DNA of 34,069 bases from Treponema sp. GTDB lineage: Bacteria; Spirochaetota; Spirochaetia; Treponematales; Treponemataceae. Below, in pieces: positions 16,197 to 24,967 of the stretch; the stretch's first letter is position 1, and each line of letters begins with the position of its first letter. The notes beneath the pieces are model-generated. The model was not told the DNA's origin and did no database searches. It was given only the letters and a program-made list of their open reading frames with translations. A program made the translations under genes and the position numbers. The stretch covers positions 1-34,069 of the forward strand of contig JAEDJS010000017.1 of the NCBI GenBank assembly GCA_016296205.1, in the 5' to 3' direction.

Positions 16197-17060
16197 TTAC
16201 AATCCTAAAAATTCGTTAATATATTCTTCGCAGTCAAAGGGTTTAATATCGTCATATTTTTCGCCAAAGCAAACAAACAGTACTGGTATTCCCAATTCTT
16301 TACCAATTGTAACTGCAACACCACCTTTTGCCGTGGAATCATATTTTGTAAGAACAACAGCATCAACACCAACTGCTTCATTAAAAACTTCGGCCTGGCG
16401 CAAAGCATTTTGTCCTGTAGTTGAATCCACAACAATAATTTTTTTATAGCAGCCTTCACTTGATTTTGCTTTTGCAATTTTATCAATTTTCTTTAATTCA
16501 TTAACAAGGTTTTCTTTATTATGAAGACGACCTGCTGTGTCTGCAAGAACAAGACCTCCGCCTTTTGAATTACAGGCTTCACATGCATCAAAAACAACGG
16601 CTCCCGGATCACTTCCCATTTGATGTTTAACAACTCTTATGTTCAGATTGTCACCATGCATCTGCAACTGGTCAACAGCAGCCGCCCTAAATGTATCACT
16701 GGCACTCATAATAACATTTACGCCCTGACCTTCATAAAGCTTTGCCATTTTTGCAACACTGGTTGTCTTCCCAACACCGTTAACTCCAAGCACCATAAAC
16801 ACATTTGTCTTACCGGGAACAACTTCCAGATGGCATGATTTTACATAAGAAAGAAGAAGTTTTTTTAATTCAACAACAATATCTTCCTGACTGTTGATTT
16901 TTGCTTCCCTACATTTTTTTTCAAGTATATCAGTTATTTCTACAGCAGTTTTTGCGCCAATGTCTCCTTCAATAAGCGTATCTGTAAGCTCTTCAAAAAA
17001 ATCTTCATTCTGTGATTTGTGATGAGAAAATAATTTTCTTAATTTTTCGCCAAAACCCAT
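16197..17060 (-). CDS. ftsY: Signal recognition particle receptor FtsY
   Basis: GTPase that docks ribosome-SRP complexes at the inner membrane for co-translational insertion. The NG domain is complete: helical N domain (about 15-75), G1 GVNGVGKTT (92-100), SASDTFRAAAVDQL (119-132), DTAGR (174-178), VVDSTTGQNA and TKYDSTAKGG. G4 reads TKYD where most FtsY have TKLD or TKCD. The 287-aa protein has no acidic A domain before the N domain, as in many short FtsY proteins, leaving membrane contact to the N-terminal amphipathic helix. AGAGAGG precedes the ATG. It lies 21 nt after the PEGA-domain gene and abuts the next gene (TAAATG). Confidence 0.95.
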   Translation of the reverse strand: MGFGEKLRKLFSHHKSQNEDFFEELTDTLIEGDIGAKTAVEITDILEKKCREAKINSQEDIVVELKKLLLSYVKSCHLEVVPGKTNVFMVLGVNGVGKTTSVAKMAKLYEGQGVNVIMSASDTFRAAAVDQLQMHGDNLNIRVVKHQMGSDPGAVVFDACEACNSKGGGLVLADTAGRLHNKENLVNELKKIDKIAKAKSSEGCYKKIIVVDSTTGQNALRQAEVFNEAVGVDAVVLTKYDSTAKGGVAVTIGKELGIPVLFVCFGEKYDDIKPFDCEEYINEFLGL

Positions 17061-17081
17061 TATTTACCTCTCTAAGAAATT

Positions 17082-18884
17082 TTATTCCATAGTAGTAATA
17101 TTATCTTCGTTTGCAGACTGATGAACTTCAGAAGCTTCCTGACTTTGTTCATCAACACTGTCTATAGTTTCTTCCTGCTCTGTAATAATTTTATAGCGCT
17201 GAGAAAGCTCCAGACTCTTTTCTATTTCTCCAGGCTTAACCTTTCTTGCAGTTGCCGGAATAACATTATCAGCAGCTTTAAGATACCTGACTATTTCATA
17301 AATAAAAAATGCACCGGCTAATCCAGTTAATCCCAGGGAAATAGCAGAACCGGCATTTACGGCACCCAGAACATTTGGATCAACTGGAATTCCTGCAGCA
17401 GAAGATTTTGTAAGAGCCTGTTGATTTCCATAAAAATAAAAAGTAAGAGGAAGAGTACAAATAACTGCAGAGTATCCCCGATACATCCAGATTCTTCGTT
17501 TATCAATATTTGAAGAATTGTCTGTAGGCTTCACATCAACTATAAGACTGGCATCCGGTTTTGCAAGATTAGAAGGAATGTAAAAAAATGAACCAATCAA
17601 CGGCCCCTGAGACTCTTCCTTTACAACAACTTCTTTTCCCTTCTCATTTGTTTGGACTTTATTTGTAATTTTTACAGAATGCTCATCAGTCAGGAACTGC
17701 CCGATAACTGAATTTCCAGAAACATAAAGATTGCTCTGAACTTTATCTGCTCCAGTAGATTCATAACGCTGACCGTTTCCGTAAAAAGTTCCAACAAAAG
17801 GTTTTTTAAGTGCAACAGAAATTTCACCATTGTTTTCCTGCACAAGAGATGCGGTAATAATAAAGCTTTCTGAATCTTTAAAATTATAATTCAATGACTG
17901 ACTAAGATAACCATCGCAATAAATTTCTACTGTGTGATTTCCGCTGTTTACAAGAATTGATTCTGGAATTTTATCGTATACAAAACCATCAACTGCAACA
18001 CGGCCTTTGTTTCTAACAGCTTCCGGTCCTACAGAAAAGAACACTTCCATAGGTTTTGAATTTGTTACAAATGAAATAAGTTTTCTGGAAAGATTTTCTG
18101 CAATAGACTGACAGTCACTAAGAGAACCAACTTCGGTTACAACACCAACGCTTTTTGCTCCTGGAAAAATAAACAGTTCTGCCTGAACAGAAGCAAAATT
18201 ACTGTAAATTGTAATGCGGCCGTCAATAAGCCCGTTTATGTTTTCATTTACAGCCTGGTTGTTAAAATCTGCACTTTTTATTCCCCCGAATTTTGAATTT
18301 TCGTTTGGAACAAAAAGTTGATTGGAATCGTTTTTGTAAAGAGAAACCTGTTCTGATTTACTTTTCTGAACAACAGTGTCTTTCTTAAAAATAAAAAATC
18401 CCTTTGGATCTTCATCTCTGTTTTCAAATTCAAGCTGAGCCTTTTTTGTATTTTGCAGATTTGTTTCTATCTTTTTTTTAAGCTCAAGAATTTTTTTATC
18501 CTGTTCAGCAATTTTTTTCTTATATGAACGAGTTGAATTTTCTGTAAGAATAAAACTGTCTCTTGTCTTATATGCTTTTGAAAGCTCCAGAAAAAATGAA
18601 ATTCTTTCTGTCTGAAGTTCATTCAATTTTCTGTCCAGCATTTCCCAGTCAGGAGGAAGACGGGTTGCAGCTGTACTCATCTGTTCAAGAATAAGCTGAG
18701 GAATTAATGTTGCAGTTCCTTTCTGACTTTCGGATTTTGTAAAATTCTGGGTAAAAGAAAATTCTTTAGCCGCAAGAGTCCACTTGTTTGAATCATCAGA
18801 ATAAATTTTTCCTGCAGCAAAAATAATGAACAAAAAGCAGATTGAGAAAATTTTAATTCCAGAAAAACAAGCAGGTCTGTTCAT
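17082..18884 (-). CDS. Exported protein with coiled coil, PEGA domain and C-terminal membrane segments
   Basis: A 600-aa protein with an N-terminal signal sequence (IKIFSICFLFIIFAAGKIYS). Residues about 85-165 are strongly charged and helical (KKIAEQDKKILELKKKIETN), probably a coiled coil. At about 280-315, GRVAVDGFVYDKIPES with HTVEIYCDGYLSQ matches the PEGA domain, a small surface-layer-like module of envelope proteins. Two hydrophobic segments near the C-terminus (about 475-490 and 510-535) suggest membrane anchoring, with an acidic tail after them. Its ATG shares a base with the prfB stop (TAATG). No enzymatic motif is seen. It probably works in the periplasm or envelope; the precise role is unknown. 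Confidence 0.65.
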   Translation of the reverse strand: MNRPACFSGIKIFSICFLFIIFAAGKIYSDDSNKWTLAAKEFSFTQNFTKSESQKGTATLIPQLILEQMSTAATRLPPDWEMLDRKLNELQTERISFFLELSKAYKTRDSFILTENSTRSYKKKIAEQDKKILELKKKIETNLQNTKKAQLEFENRDEDPKGFFIFKKDTVVQKSKSEQVSLYKNDSNQLFVPNENSKFGGIKSADFNNQAVNENINGLIDGRITIYSNFASVQAELFIFPGAKSVGVVTEVGSLSDCQSIAENLSRKLISFVTNSKPMEVFFSVGPEAVRNKGRVAVDGFVYDKIPESILVNSGNHTVEIYCDGYLSQSLNYNFKDSESFIITASLVQENNGEISVALKKPFVGTFYGNGQRYESTGADKVQSNLYVSGNSVIGQFLTDEHSVKITNKVQTNEKGKEVVVKEESQGPLIGSFFYIPSNLAKPDASLIVDVKPTDNSSNIDKRRIWMYRGYSAVICTLPLTFYFYGNQQALTKSSAAGIPVDPNVLGAVNAGSAISLGLTGLAGAFFIYEIVRYLKAADNVIPATARKVKPGEIEKSLELSQRYKIITEQEETIDSVDEQSQEASEVHQSANEDNITTME

Positions 18885-20014
18885 TACAAATCATCGCCAG
18901 TATCACCGCCAAGAAGAATTCCTTTCTGAGCGGCAACAAGATAGGAATCAAGGAATGGATCAATATCACCATCCATAACTCCCTGAATATTTCCCACATT
19001 AAATTTTGTTCTATGGTCTTTAACCATTGTATATGGCTGGAAAACATAAGAACGAATCTGGCTTCCAAAAGAAATGTCTTTTTTCTCTGAAGCAAATTTT
19101 TCGTTTTCTTTTTCCTGCTGCTGTTTATAATATTCATAGAGTCTGGAACGAAGTAAACTCATACAGGTTGCTCTGTTCATAATCTGGCTGCGTTCACTGT
19201 CACACTGAACAACAATTCCCGTTGGAAGATGAGTAAACCGTACAGCCGAATCAGTTTTATTTACATGCTGACCACCTTTGCCACCAGAACGGTAAGTATC
19301 AACACGCAAATCCTCAGGCCGAATATCAACCTCGATTGTATCATCAAGAACAGGAAAAACGTAAACACTGGAAAAAGATGTATGGCGTCTTGCATTGGAA
19401 TCAAAAGGTGAAATTCTAATCAACCGGTGAACACCAGCTTCTCCTTTTAAATATCCGTAACAATAGGCTCCAGAAATTTTCATATTGATTGACTTTAGTC
19501 CACCTTCTGCTTCTTCCTGATCAAGCACTTCAATTTTATAACCATGCCGTTCTGCCCATCGGGTGTACATTCGGCTGAGCATAAAAGTCCAGTCACAGGC
19601 TTCTGTTCCACCAGCACCTGCGTGAACACTAAGGAAGCAGTCATTTTTGTCAACTTCACCACTAAGAAGATTTAAAATGCTTTCGTGGTCATATTTATTT
19701 TTTGCAGCCTCAAAAAGAGTTTTTAATTCATCTTCCATTTCTGGAGTCTGATCAACCATAGCCATTTCGTATAAAGCTTCCACATCATTAATTTCTGCAA
19801 CAAGTTCACGCCAAGGTTCTACTCTGCCTTTAAGGTTCCGGATTTCTGCCATCACCTTTTCTGCTTTTTTAGAATCAGTCCAGAAATCTGCACCACCAGA
19901 AAGTTCTGTAAGTTCGGCAATGCGTTTATCAATAGACGGAGCATCTAGTCTGTTCCAGACATCCATAATATTTTCTTTAAGTTCTTCTACTGGAACTTTG
20001 TAATCTTCAATCAT
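18884..20014 (-). CDS. prfB: Peptide chain release factor 2
   Basis: Recognises UAA and UGA stop codons and triggers peptide release. GGQ is at 247-249 (SGGKGGQHVNKTDSAVRF) and the RF2 codon-recognition tripeptide SPF is at 202-204 (IRISPFDSNARRHTSF), which excludes RF1. HAGAGGTEACDW and AGVHRLIR are typical. In many bacteria prfB carries an in-frame UGA and a programmed +1 frameshift near codon 25; here NRLDAPSIDKR reads straight through, so that autoregulation is absent. 376 aa. GAGAG lies just before ATG 20014. It is 21 nt downstream of the Cas2-like gene. Confidence 0.95.
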   Translation of the reverse strand: MIEDYKVPVEELKENIMDVWNRLDAPSIDKRIAELTELSGGADFWTDSKKAEKVMAEIRNLKGRVEPWRELVAEINDVEALYEMAMVDQTPEMEDELKTLFEAAKNKYDHESILNLLSGEVDKNDCFLSVHAGAGGTEACDWTFMLSRMYTRWAERHGYKIEVLDQEEAEGGLKSINMKISGAYCYGYLKGEAGVHRLIRISPFDSNARRHTSFSSVYVFPVLDDTIEVDIRPEDLRVDTYRSGGKGGQHVNKTDSAVRFTHLPTGIVVQCDSERSQIMNRATCMSLLRSRLYEYYKQQQEKENEKFASEKKDISFGSQIRSYVFQPYTMVKDHRTKFNVGNIQGVMDGDIDPFLDSYLVAAQKGILLGGDTGDDL

Positions 20015-20035
20015 ATTTTCTCTCGTAATTATTTT

Positions 20036-20389
20036 TTATTTTTTCTGATTTGGAATATTGGGAATTCCACCAGTTGATTTTTTTACCGCTCCAGTTCTGA
20101 CAGGCTGTGTTGAATTACCACCCTTCATCTGGCACTTTTTCCACTTTTTCTGCTTAAGTTCAGTTATAACAAACATTCCATCCAGAGGAAACTGATAAAT
20201 TCTTACCGTATCATAGTAATCTGTTACCCTGTCGATTTCTTTTTTAATCTTAGCCAGTTCAATTTCTTTAACAGATACACTTTCCCAACAAGAACGCTGA
20301 ATTTTCTTGAAACCATAAGAGGACAAAACGTTTACCAATGCCTGGGCACTATCTATTCCACCCGGATCTAAAATAACAGAAACAAACAT
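20036..20389 (-). CDS. Orphan Cas2-like protein
   Basis: Residues 1 to about 85 follow the Cas2 ferredoxin-like pattern: first strand MFVSVILDPGG with Asp8 where Cas2 has its conserved acidic residue, helix AQALVNVLSSYG, then RSCWES, helix ELAKIKKEIDRVTDYYD and the strand TVRIYQFPLDG. The last 30 residues are a Lys/Gly/Pro-rich tail unlike CRISPR Cas2. No cas1, other cas gene or CRISPR array is visible. Cas2 folds are shared with VapD-type RNases and with structural proteins, so nuclease activity should not be assumed. It heads the prfB-rnhB run. The ATG has no Shine-Dalgarno and lies 8 nt after a TATTCT box. Alternative: an unrelated small ferredoxin-fold protein. Confidence 0.6.
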   Translation of the reverse strand: MFVSVILDPGGIDSAQALVNVLSSYGFKKIQRSCWESVSVKEIELAKIKKEIDRVTDYYDTVRIYQFPLDGMFVITELKQKKWKKCQMKGGNSTQPVRTGAVKKSTGGIPNIPNQKK

Positions 20390-20397
20390 ATAACCAT

Positions 20398-20426
20398 AGA
20401 ATACACTAAAAAACCAGTTAATACAA
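20398..20426 (-). promoter_or_regulatory. Candidate promoter of the Cas2-like/prfB run
   Basis: TTGTAT (20426-20421), a 17-nt spacer and TATTCT (20403-20398) on the minus strand. The expected start of transcription near 20391 leaves a leader of only 2 nt before ATG 20389, and no ribosome-binding site is present. Confidence 0.4.
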
Positions 20427-20450
20427 TATATTGAAGAAAGTTAAAAAAAC

Positions 20451-20479
20451 TTGCAAAAATAATCAAATTAGGGCAAAAT
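20451..20479 (+). promoter_or_regulatory. Weak candidate promoter of the exported FN3-like protein
   Basis: TTGCAA (20451-20456), 17-nt spacer, CAAAAT (20474-20479); each hexamer is 4 of 6 to consensus. The predicted +1 is 20486, exactly the A of the ATG. A TTAGGG about 13 nt before the ATG could instead be a distant ribosome-binding site, which would argue for an upstream start of transcription. Confidence 0.25.
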
Positions 20480-20485
20480 AAAAGT

Positions 20486-21472
20486 ATGAAAAAATCACTT
20501 TGTATGATTGCAATTTTAATCTTTTTTGCAGCCGGTTTATGCTTTGCCCAAAACTCTCGGCCAATTGCTTCTAATCTGCAGGCCCATGGAATTGACAGCC
20601 AGACAATTTTAGTACAGTGGTCACTGCCTTCTCACACAAAAAATCAGTCAATCAGCAGTCTTAAAATTTTTATTTCAGAAAAACCCATTACAAGTTACCA
20701 GGAATTATCAAAAAAAGAACCTGCCGCTCAGTTAAAATACAACGCAGTAAATTTCAGACACAAAGTTAATGATTACCATGAATATTATTACGCCCTTGTA
20801 AGCTGCACAAAACAGGGAGATTTTTCACTGGATTTTTACAATCAGGATGAAGCCTGGTTTGATGAAGAATTTAACAAGCCATCTCTTACTGGTCAGGAAA
20901 AAGATTACCCGCTTATTCTCCCGGGAGTTAATTCAACTGTAACAGGAACTCGTGTAAAATTGGACTTACAAAAAACTGTTCCCCAAAAACAAAAGCAGAA
21001 ACCAAAAAAAATTTACGAAAATGGCCAGATGCGTGAAGTGCCCCTGCCTTTTATAGAAATTATAGGAGCAAGAAAAAAGAAACGTGGAACAATTTCAAAA
21101 ACTGCAGAAGACTCTGTAAAATTGATTTTAAAAAACAGTTCTGTTCAGAAACCACAGATTAAGTTACTGGACCCATTTATTTTTGAACAGGAAAGATTAA
21201 AGAATGCCACTGGAGACAGTTATTTTCTAAAAGAAATAATTGATAAATTTTTTAATGAATGCAACTATTCCAAAGCACTGAAAGAACTGGAGAAATTTAC
21301 TTCAATCAACAGAGACAAAGACATTTTACGAAGAGCCTTTTTCTACACAGGCCAATGCTATTATTTTACAGGCGATTACCAGAAAGCATTATTCAACTTT
21401 CTTGAAGCTGATTTTGACGACTTAAATAAAAAGTGGACAAAAAGCACCCTTACCCTGATGGAAATAAATTAG
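20486..21472 (+). CDS. Exported FN3-like / TPR-like protein
   Basis: A 328-aa protein with a clear signal peptide (IAILIFFAAGLCFAQ; cleavage after CFA likely). Residues about 24-112 resemble a fibronectin type III domain: IASNLQAHGIDSQTILVQW, then SSLKIFISEKPI and YYYALVS. A basic linker rich in Lys/Gln/Pro (about 160-205) follows. Residues about 245-325 look like two TPR-type helical hairpins, e.g. ILRRAFFYTGQCYYFTGDYQKALFNFLEA. It is the only plus-strand gene between two long minus-strand runs, divergent from the Cas2-like gene and ending 7 bp from the end of the convergent TPR gene. The combination suggests a periplasmic scaffold or binding protein; no function is claimed. Confidence 0.65.
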   Translation: MKKSLCMIAILIFFAAGLCFAQNSRPIASNLQAHGIDSQTILVQWSLPSHTKNQSISSLKIFISEKPITSYQELSKKEPAAQLKYNAVNFRHKVNDYHEYYYALVSCTKQGDFSLDFYNQDEAWFDEEFNKPSLTGQEKDYPLILPGVNSTVTGTRVKLDLQKTVPQKQKQKPKKIYENGQMREVPLPFIEIIGARKKKRGTISKTAEDSVKLILKNSSVQKPQIKLLDPFIFEQERLKNATGDSYFLKEIIDKFFNECNYSKALKELEKFTSINRDKDILRRAFFYTGQCYYFTGDYQKALFNFLEADFDDLNKKWTKSTLTLMEIN

Positions 21473-21479
21473 ACCTTTT

Positions 21480-23636
21480 TTATCTGATTGAGCGGATAAG
21501 ACTGATGAGGCGATTTTCACGTTCTCTTGCGGTTTTAAGAGAATAACTTGTTTCTTCCGACTCTGCTTTTTTAGACCGTCTTGTAGCCGGTTTTCCTTTA
21601 CTGTCTGCCTGAGGACGAGTATCACTTTGGGAGCTTCCATCAAGGGGTGTAAGTTCTCCTCCATTGCTAATAAGAACCAGATCGTCATTTTCACTCAAAA
21701 GATCATAAAAACCGATTTTTTTAAAAGTTCCCTGACAGATTTCTTCGTTAACAGTTTCTACAGTAAATGTTCCCAGAATATCATCTTTTGGATAGGCAAT
21801 TCCCGGTCCTTTATCAACTGTGTAAATTGAATTCTGCTTTACAACATCAAATACTGCACCAACAGATATTCCGTCGCTTTTTCCTAAATCAGCAAGAATT
21901 GAACCTCCAGTGTAGCGGATTACTTTACCACGAATTGGAAGAATATCAAGAACTGCCTGTCTGAACCTGCGGATAATTGAAGAATAACGGTCGTGTACTG
22001 TGCGATAAATATAATTTGAACTTGTAACAGTTCCAGTACGCCCTGAATAAATTTTTACATCAAGATTCATGGCTCTGTCTGTTTCATCAAACTGAATTAC
22101 TGCAAAATAATCACATTTATTTTCTCTGGCAATTCTGTATGCCTGACCAAAACTTGAGGCCGCATTTGTAAAACTTACAACACTGGCTCCAGCAATTCCA
22201 GAAAAACTCTGTTCAAGAGCAAGAGCTGTAACACGTTCAACTTCCGGATGATAAATCTGCACCTGCCCCTGATTATAGAAAATGCCGATTTTGTATCTGT
22301 TTTTTTCCAGGTAGAAAGGATCAACTTCCCATTTGTAAGAAAGAAGATCAGGCTTCATACTTTTTAGAGCTTCAATAGCATCTGCATTTTTTATATCAAG
22401 ATAAGTTTTTGTATAAGTTGGAGTATCTTCATTCCGTTTAATTTTATTGCGGATTTCTTCATCCCTGATTTCCTGCTTTGACTTTTCTATAAATTCCAGC
22501 TGATGCAGATAAAGTTCATTGTATCCTTCTCTATTCAAAAGATCAGCAAAATTCTGTCTTGTTTCATTATCAAAAGGATTGATTTTAAGAGCCTCTATAT
22601 ATTCATAACGTTCCCCTGGATTATCAAAGCAGCGTTTATATTCCAATGCACGCTTAACATGATACTGAGCCCACCCGCTTCTGCGCTTGTCTTCCATTGG
22701 AACTTCCCGGGCAATTAATTGTTCAAGAGAAGCACGCATAACTTCATCTTTTGGAGCAACAAGGAGACCTTTGGTATAAGTATCAAGAGCGTCTTCTGTT
22801 CTGCCCATTTTTTCCTGAGCAAGACCTTTTACATACCAGGCACTACTCAGATTTCTGTTCTGGTTGAGTCTGTAGTCACAAATGTCGATGGCTTCTTCAA
22901 AACGTTTCTGATTAAAAAGAATTGTTCCCAGAAGTTCCCATGCTCTGTCATAATCGCTTTTAAGTTGAACTGCACTTCTTGCATGACCTTCTGCCTGTTC
23001 TAGTTCCCCCCGCTGATTTAAAAGATAGGCGGCAAGATAATGAACAAGAGGTTCACCTGAATGAAATTCAAGAGCCTTTGAAATATAATCCTGGGCTAAA
23101 TCATTTTTTCCTGTTTCTGCACTTACAAGAGCAAGACTTAACAAAGCAGTTTTATTTGTATTCTGGCGTTTAAGTGCGTCAATATATTTGTCTTCTGCAG
23201 AACTTAACCGGCCGTCATACAGATCAAGCTGGGCAAGACCAAAACGGGCATCCACATCATTTGGAAACTGTTTTAAAACATCTTCAAAAGTCTGGCGGGC
23301 TTCCTTCATTTTTCCAAGGGAAATTAATGTAAAGCCCCGGAGATTTCTGATTTTGTTAAAATCTTTTGAATATTTTTCTGCAGTAACAGTATATTCCAGT
23401 GCCAGATCATAATCACCCAGTTCAAAAGAACATTGGGCAAGATGAAAATATGCATCTCCATAATCGGGATTGTTATTTAAAGCTTCACGATATTTTTCTA
23501 CAGCGGCAAAATAATTTTCTGCATATTCAAATTCCAAACCTGAATTAAAAAGATCCAGTGCAGTTTTACTCTGAGAAAAAAATTGAACATTAAAAACTGT
23601 TCCCAATAAAAGAGCAGCACAAATTTGTTTTTTCAT
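21480..23636 (-). CDS. Periplasmic TPR-repeat protein
   Basis: 718 aa from ATG 23636 with signal peptide MKKQICAALLLGTVFNVQF. About nine consecutive TPR units occupy residues ~20-330 (e.g. YFAAVEKYREALNNNPDYGDAYFHLAQCSFELGDYDLALEY), a protein-binding superhelix. After a charged linker, residues about 420-670 form an alpha/beta region ending in VIRYTGGSILADLGKSDGISVGAVFDVV, which resembles the C-terminal domain of FlgT/CsgG-related proteins. The tail is basic and low-complexity. An earlier in-frame start (23675) overlaps tlyC and lacks the signal peptide at its N-terminus, so the later ATG is preferred. Last gene of the second minus-strand run, next to tlyC as I recall for T. pallidum. Likely an envelope assembly scaffold. 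Confidence 0.75.
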   Translation of the reverse strand: MKKQICAALLLGTVFNVQFFSQSKTALDLFNSGLEFEYAENYFAAVEKYREALNNNPDYGDAYFHLAQCSFELGDYDLALEYTVTAEKYSKDFNKIRNLRGFTLISLGKMKEARQTFEDVLKQFPNDVDARFGLAQLDLYDGRLSSAEDKYIDALKRQNTNKTALLSLALVSAETGKNDLAQDYISKALEFHSGEPLVHYLAAYLLNQRGELEQAEGHARSAVQLKSDYDRAWELLGTILFNQKRFEEAIDICDYRLNQNRNLSSAWYVKGLAQEKMGRTEDALDTYTKGLLVAPKDEVMRASLEQLIAREVPMEDKRRSGWAQYHVKRALEYKRCFDNPGERYEYIEALKINPFDNETRQNFADLLNREGYNELYLHQLEFIEKSKQEIRDEEIRNKIKRNEDTPTYTKTYLDIKNADAIEALKSMKPDLLSYKWEVDPFYLEKNRYKIGIFYNQGQVQIYHPEVERVTALALEQSFSGIAGASVVSFTNAASSFGQAYRIARENKCDYFAVIQFDETDRAMNLDVKIYSGRTGTVTSSNYIYRTVHDRYSSIIRRFRQAVLDILPIRGKVIRYTGGSILADLGKSDGISVGAVFDVVKQNSIYTVDKGPGIAYPKDDILGTFTVETVNEEICQGTFKKIGFYDLLSENDDLVLISNGGELTPLDGSSQSDTRPQADSKGKPATRRSKKAESEETSYSLKTARERENRLISLIRSIR

Positions 23637-23662
23637 ACCCCACCCGTCCCCTTGATTTTTAT

Positions 23663-24457
23663 TTAATTCTGGCATTCTTCCGTATCAAGATTGCGCTTAA
23701 TGATTTTTACAATGTTTACTTTGTGACCTTCCATGTCCTGCACAATAAAATCAAAATTGTTCCATGTTGTCTTTTCGAACTTAACTGGAATTTTCCCAAA
23801 CAAGTCAAAAATAAAACCACCAAGTGTGTCGTAATCTTCTGTAGGAAATTCACTGCCAATGCTTTCATTCAAATCATCAAGATCAACACGGGCATCACAA
23901 ATCCACATGTTATCCTGAATTTTTGTAATTTCTGCAGTTTCTTTATCAAATTCATCCTGAATATCACCAACGATTTCTTCGATAATATCTTCCATGCAGA
24001 CAATTCCACTTACTCCGCCGTATTCATCAATAGCAATTGCAATGTGAAGGTGACGTCTTTTGAATTCTCTAAGAAGGCTGTCTATTCGTTTACTTTCGGG
24101 AATAAAATATGCCTTGCGGATTAATTTTTCCAGATTGATTTCCTGATGACTTGCAATAACAGCAATCAGATCTTTAACATAAAGAACACCGATTACGTTA
24201 TCAATTGAATCACTAAAAACTGGAAATCTTGAATGACCGCTTTGAGTAATTTTCTGCAGCAATTCTTCCCTTGGAGTATCAATTGAAATAAAATCAACAT
24301 CGATTCTAGGAATCATTACTTCCTTAACGATTGTCTCGCTCATTTCTTCAATACCCTGAATCATGTCATTTTTTTCTTCTGCCAGACTTGCTTCCTGAGC
24401 CTCATCCAGCGACAAATCAACTTTATTCTGTTCTTTTTTCTTTTTACTAAACCACAT
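23663..24457 (-). CDS. tlyC: TlyC/CorC-type CBS-domain protein
   Basis: The 264-aa protein lacks the N-terminal membrane domain of larger HlyC/CorC proteins. A Lys-rich start is followed by a CBS pair (about 45-165; EVMIPRIDVDFISID, SRFPVFSDSIDNVIGVLYVKDL, HLHIAIAIDEYGGVSGIVCMEDIIEEIVGDI) and a C-terminal CorC_HlyC domain (about 180-255; DYDTLGGFIFDLFGKIPV). CBS pairs usually bind adenine nucleotides. The family was named for haemolysis in Brachyspira (TlyC) and for Mg/Co efflux (CorC); neither role can be assigned from the sequence. It lies 14 nt after ybeY, as in many bacteria where corC follows ybeY. Confidence 0.88.
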   Translation of the reverse strand: MWFSKKKKEQNKVDLSLDEAQEASLAEEKNDMIQGIEEMSETIVKEVMIPRIDVDFISIDTPREELLQKITQSGHSRFPVFSDSIDNVIGVLYVKDLIAVIASHQEINLEKLIRKAYFIPESKRIDSLLREFKRRHLHIAIAIDEYGGVSGIVCMEDIIEEIVGDIQDEFDKETAEITKIQDNMWICDARVDLDDLNESIGSEFPTEDYDTLGGFIFDLFGKIPVKFEKTTWNNFDFIVQDMEGHKVNIVKIIKRNLDTEECQN

Positions 24458-24471
24458 ATTTTTCCAGCTTA

Positions 24472-24966
24472 TTACAGTTTATCATTTTCCAGGAGCACCA
24501 CGTTCTGGAATTTTTCCATAAGTTCTTTCTGAAGCACAAGCATTTCGCAGACTGGTTCAACACCTTTTTCTACATGCTCTTCTCCATGATCATAACCGTT
24601 CAGGTGAAGCAGCCCGTGAACAAGAAGCCGTTTAAGTTCTTCATTCATAGAAACTTCAAAATATTCTGCATTTTTAGGAAGTGTTTCTGTGCTGATTGCA
24701 ATTGAACCTGCCACAAAATATTCATTTCCGTCTTCTGCAGTATAAGTTTCACCGCTTTCAAAGCTTAAAACATCTGTAGGCCCTTCTATGTTACGGTAAT
24801 TTTTATTCAACTCTGCAATTGTATTGTCATTACAGAATAAAATAGAAACCTCTTCATCTTCCCATCCGCATTCCTTTAATACATCATCTGCAAATTTTTC
24901 TGCAAGAGGAAACCATTTGTATTCAGGCAAAGCTTCATCAACATCAATTAGTATTTTATTTGCCAT
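24472..24966 (-). CDS. ybeY: Endoribonuclease YbeY
   Basis: Zinc-dependent RNase needed for 16S rRNA 3'-end maturation and ribosome quality control. In 164 aa the zinc motif HGLLHLNGYDH gives His117, His121 and His127 with the canonical Hx3Hx5H spacing. GPTDVLSFE (62-70) and the GSIAIST strand are conserved. The order phoH-HD-ybeY-tlyC matches the gene set that surrounds ybeY in many bacteria. One base separates it from the end of the HD-protein gene, so coupling is likely. Residues 128-164 form a normal C-terminal helix. Confidence 0.95.
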   Translation of the reverse strand: MANKILIDVDEALPEYKWFPLAEKFADDVLKECGWEDEEVSILFCNDNTIAELNKNYRNIEGPTDVLSFESGETYTAEDGNEYFVAGSIAISTETLPKNAEYFEVSMNEELKRLLVHGLLHLNGYDHGEEHVEKGVEPVCEMLVLQKELMEKFQNVVLLENDKL

Positions 24967-24967
24967 T

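Noticed and set aside
20036..21480. Possible CRISPR array near the Cas2-like gene
   Set aside because: Reading both flanks showed no regularly spaced direct repeats; the neighbours are ordinary coding sequence.
23637..23675. Longer start for the TPR protein
   Set aside because: The extension overlaps tlyC and places 13 polar residues before an otherwise standard signal peptide.
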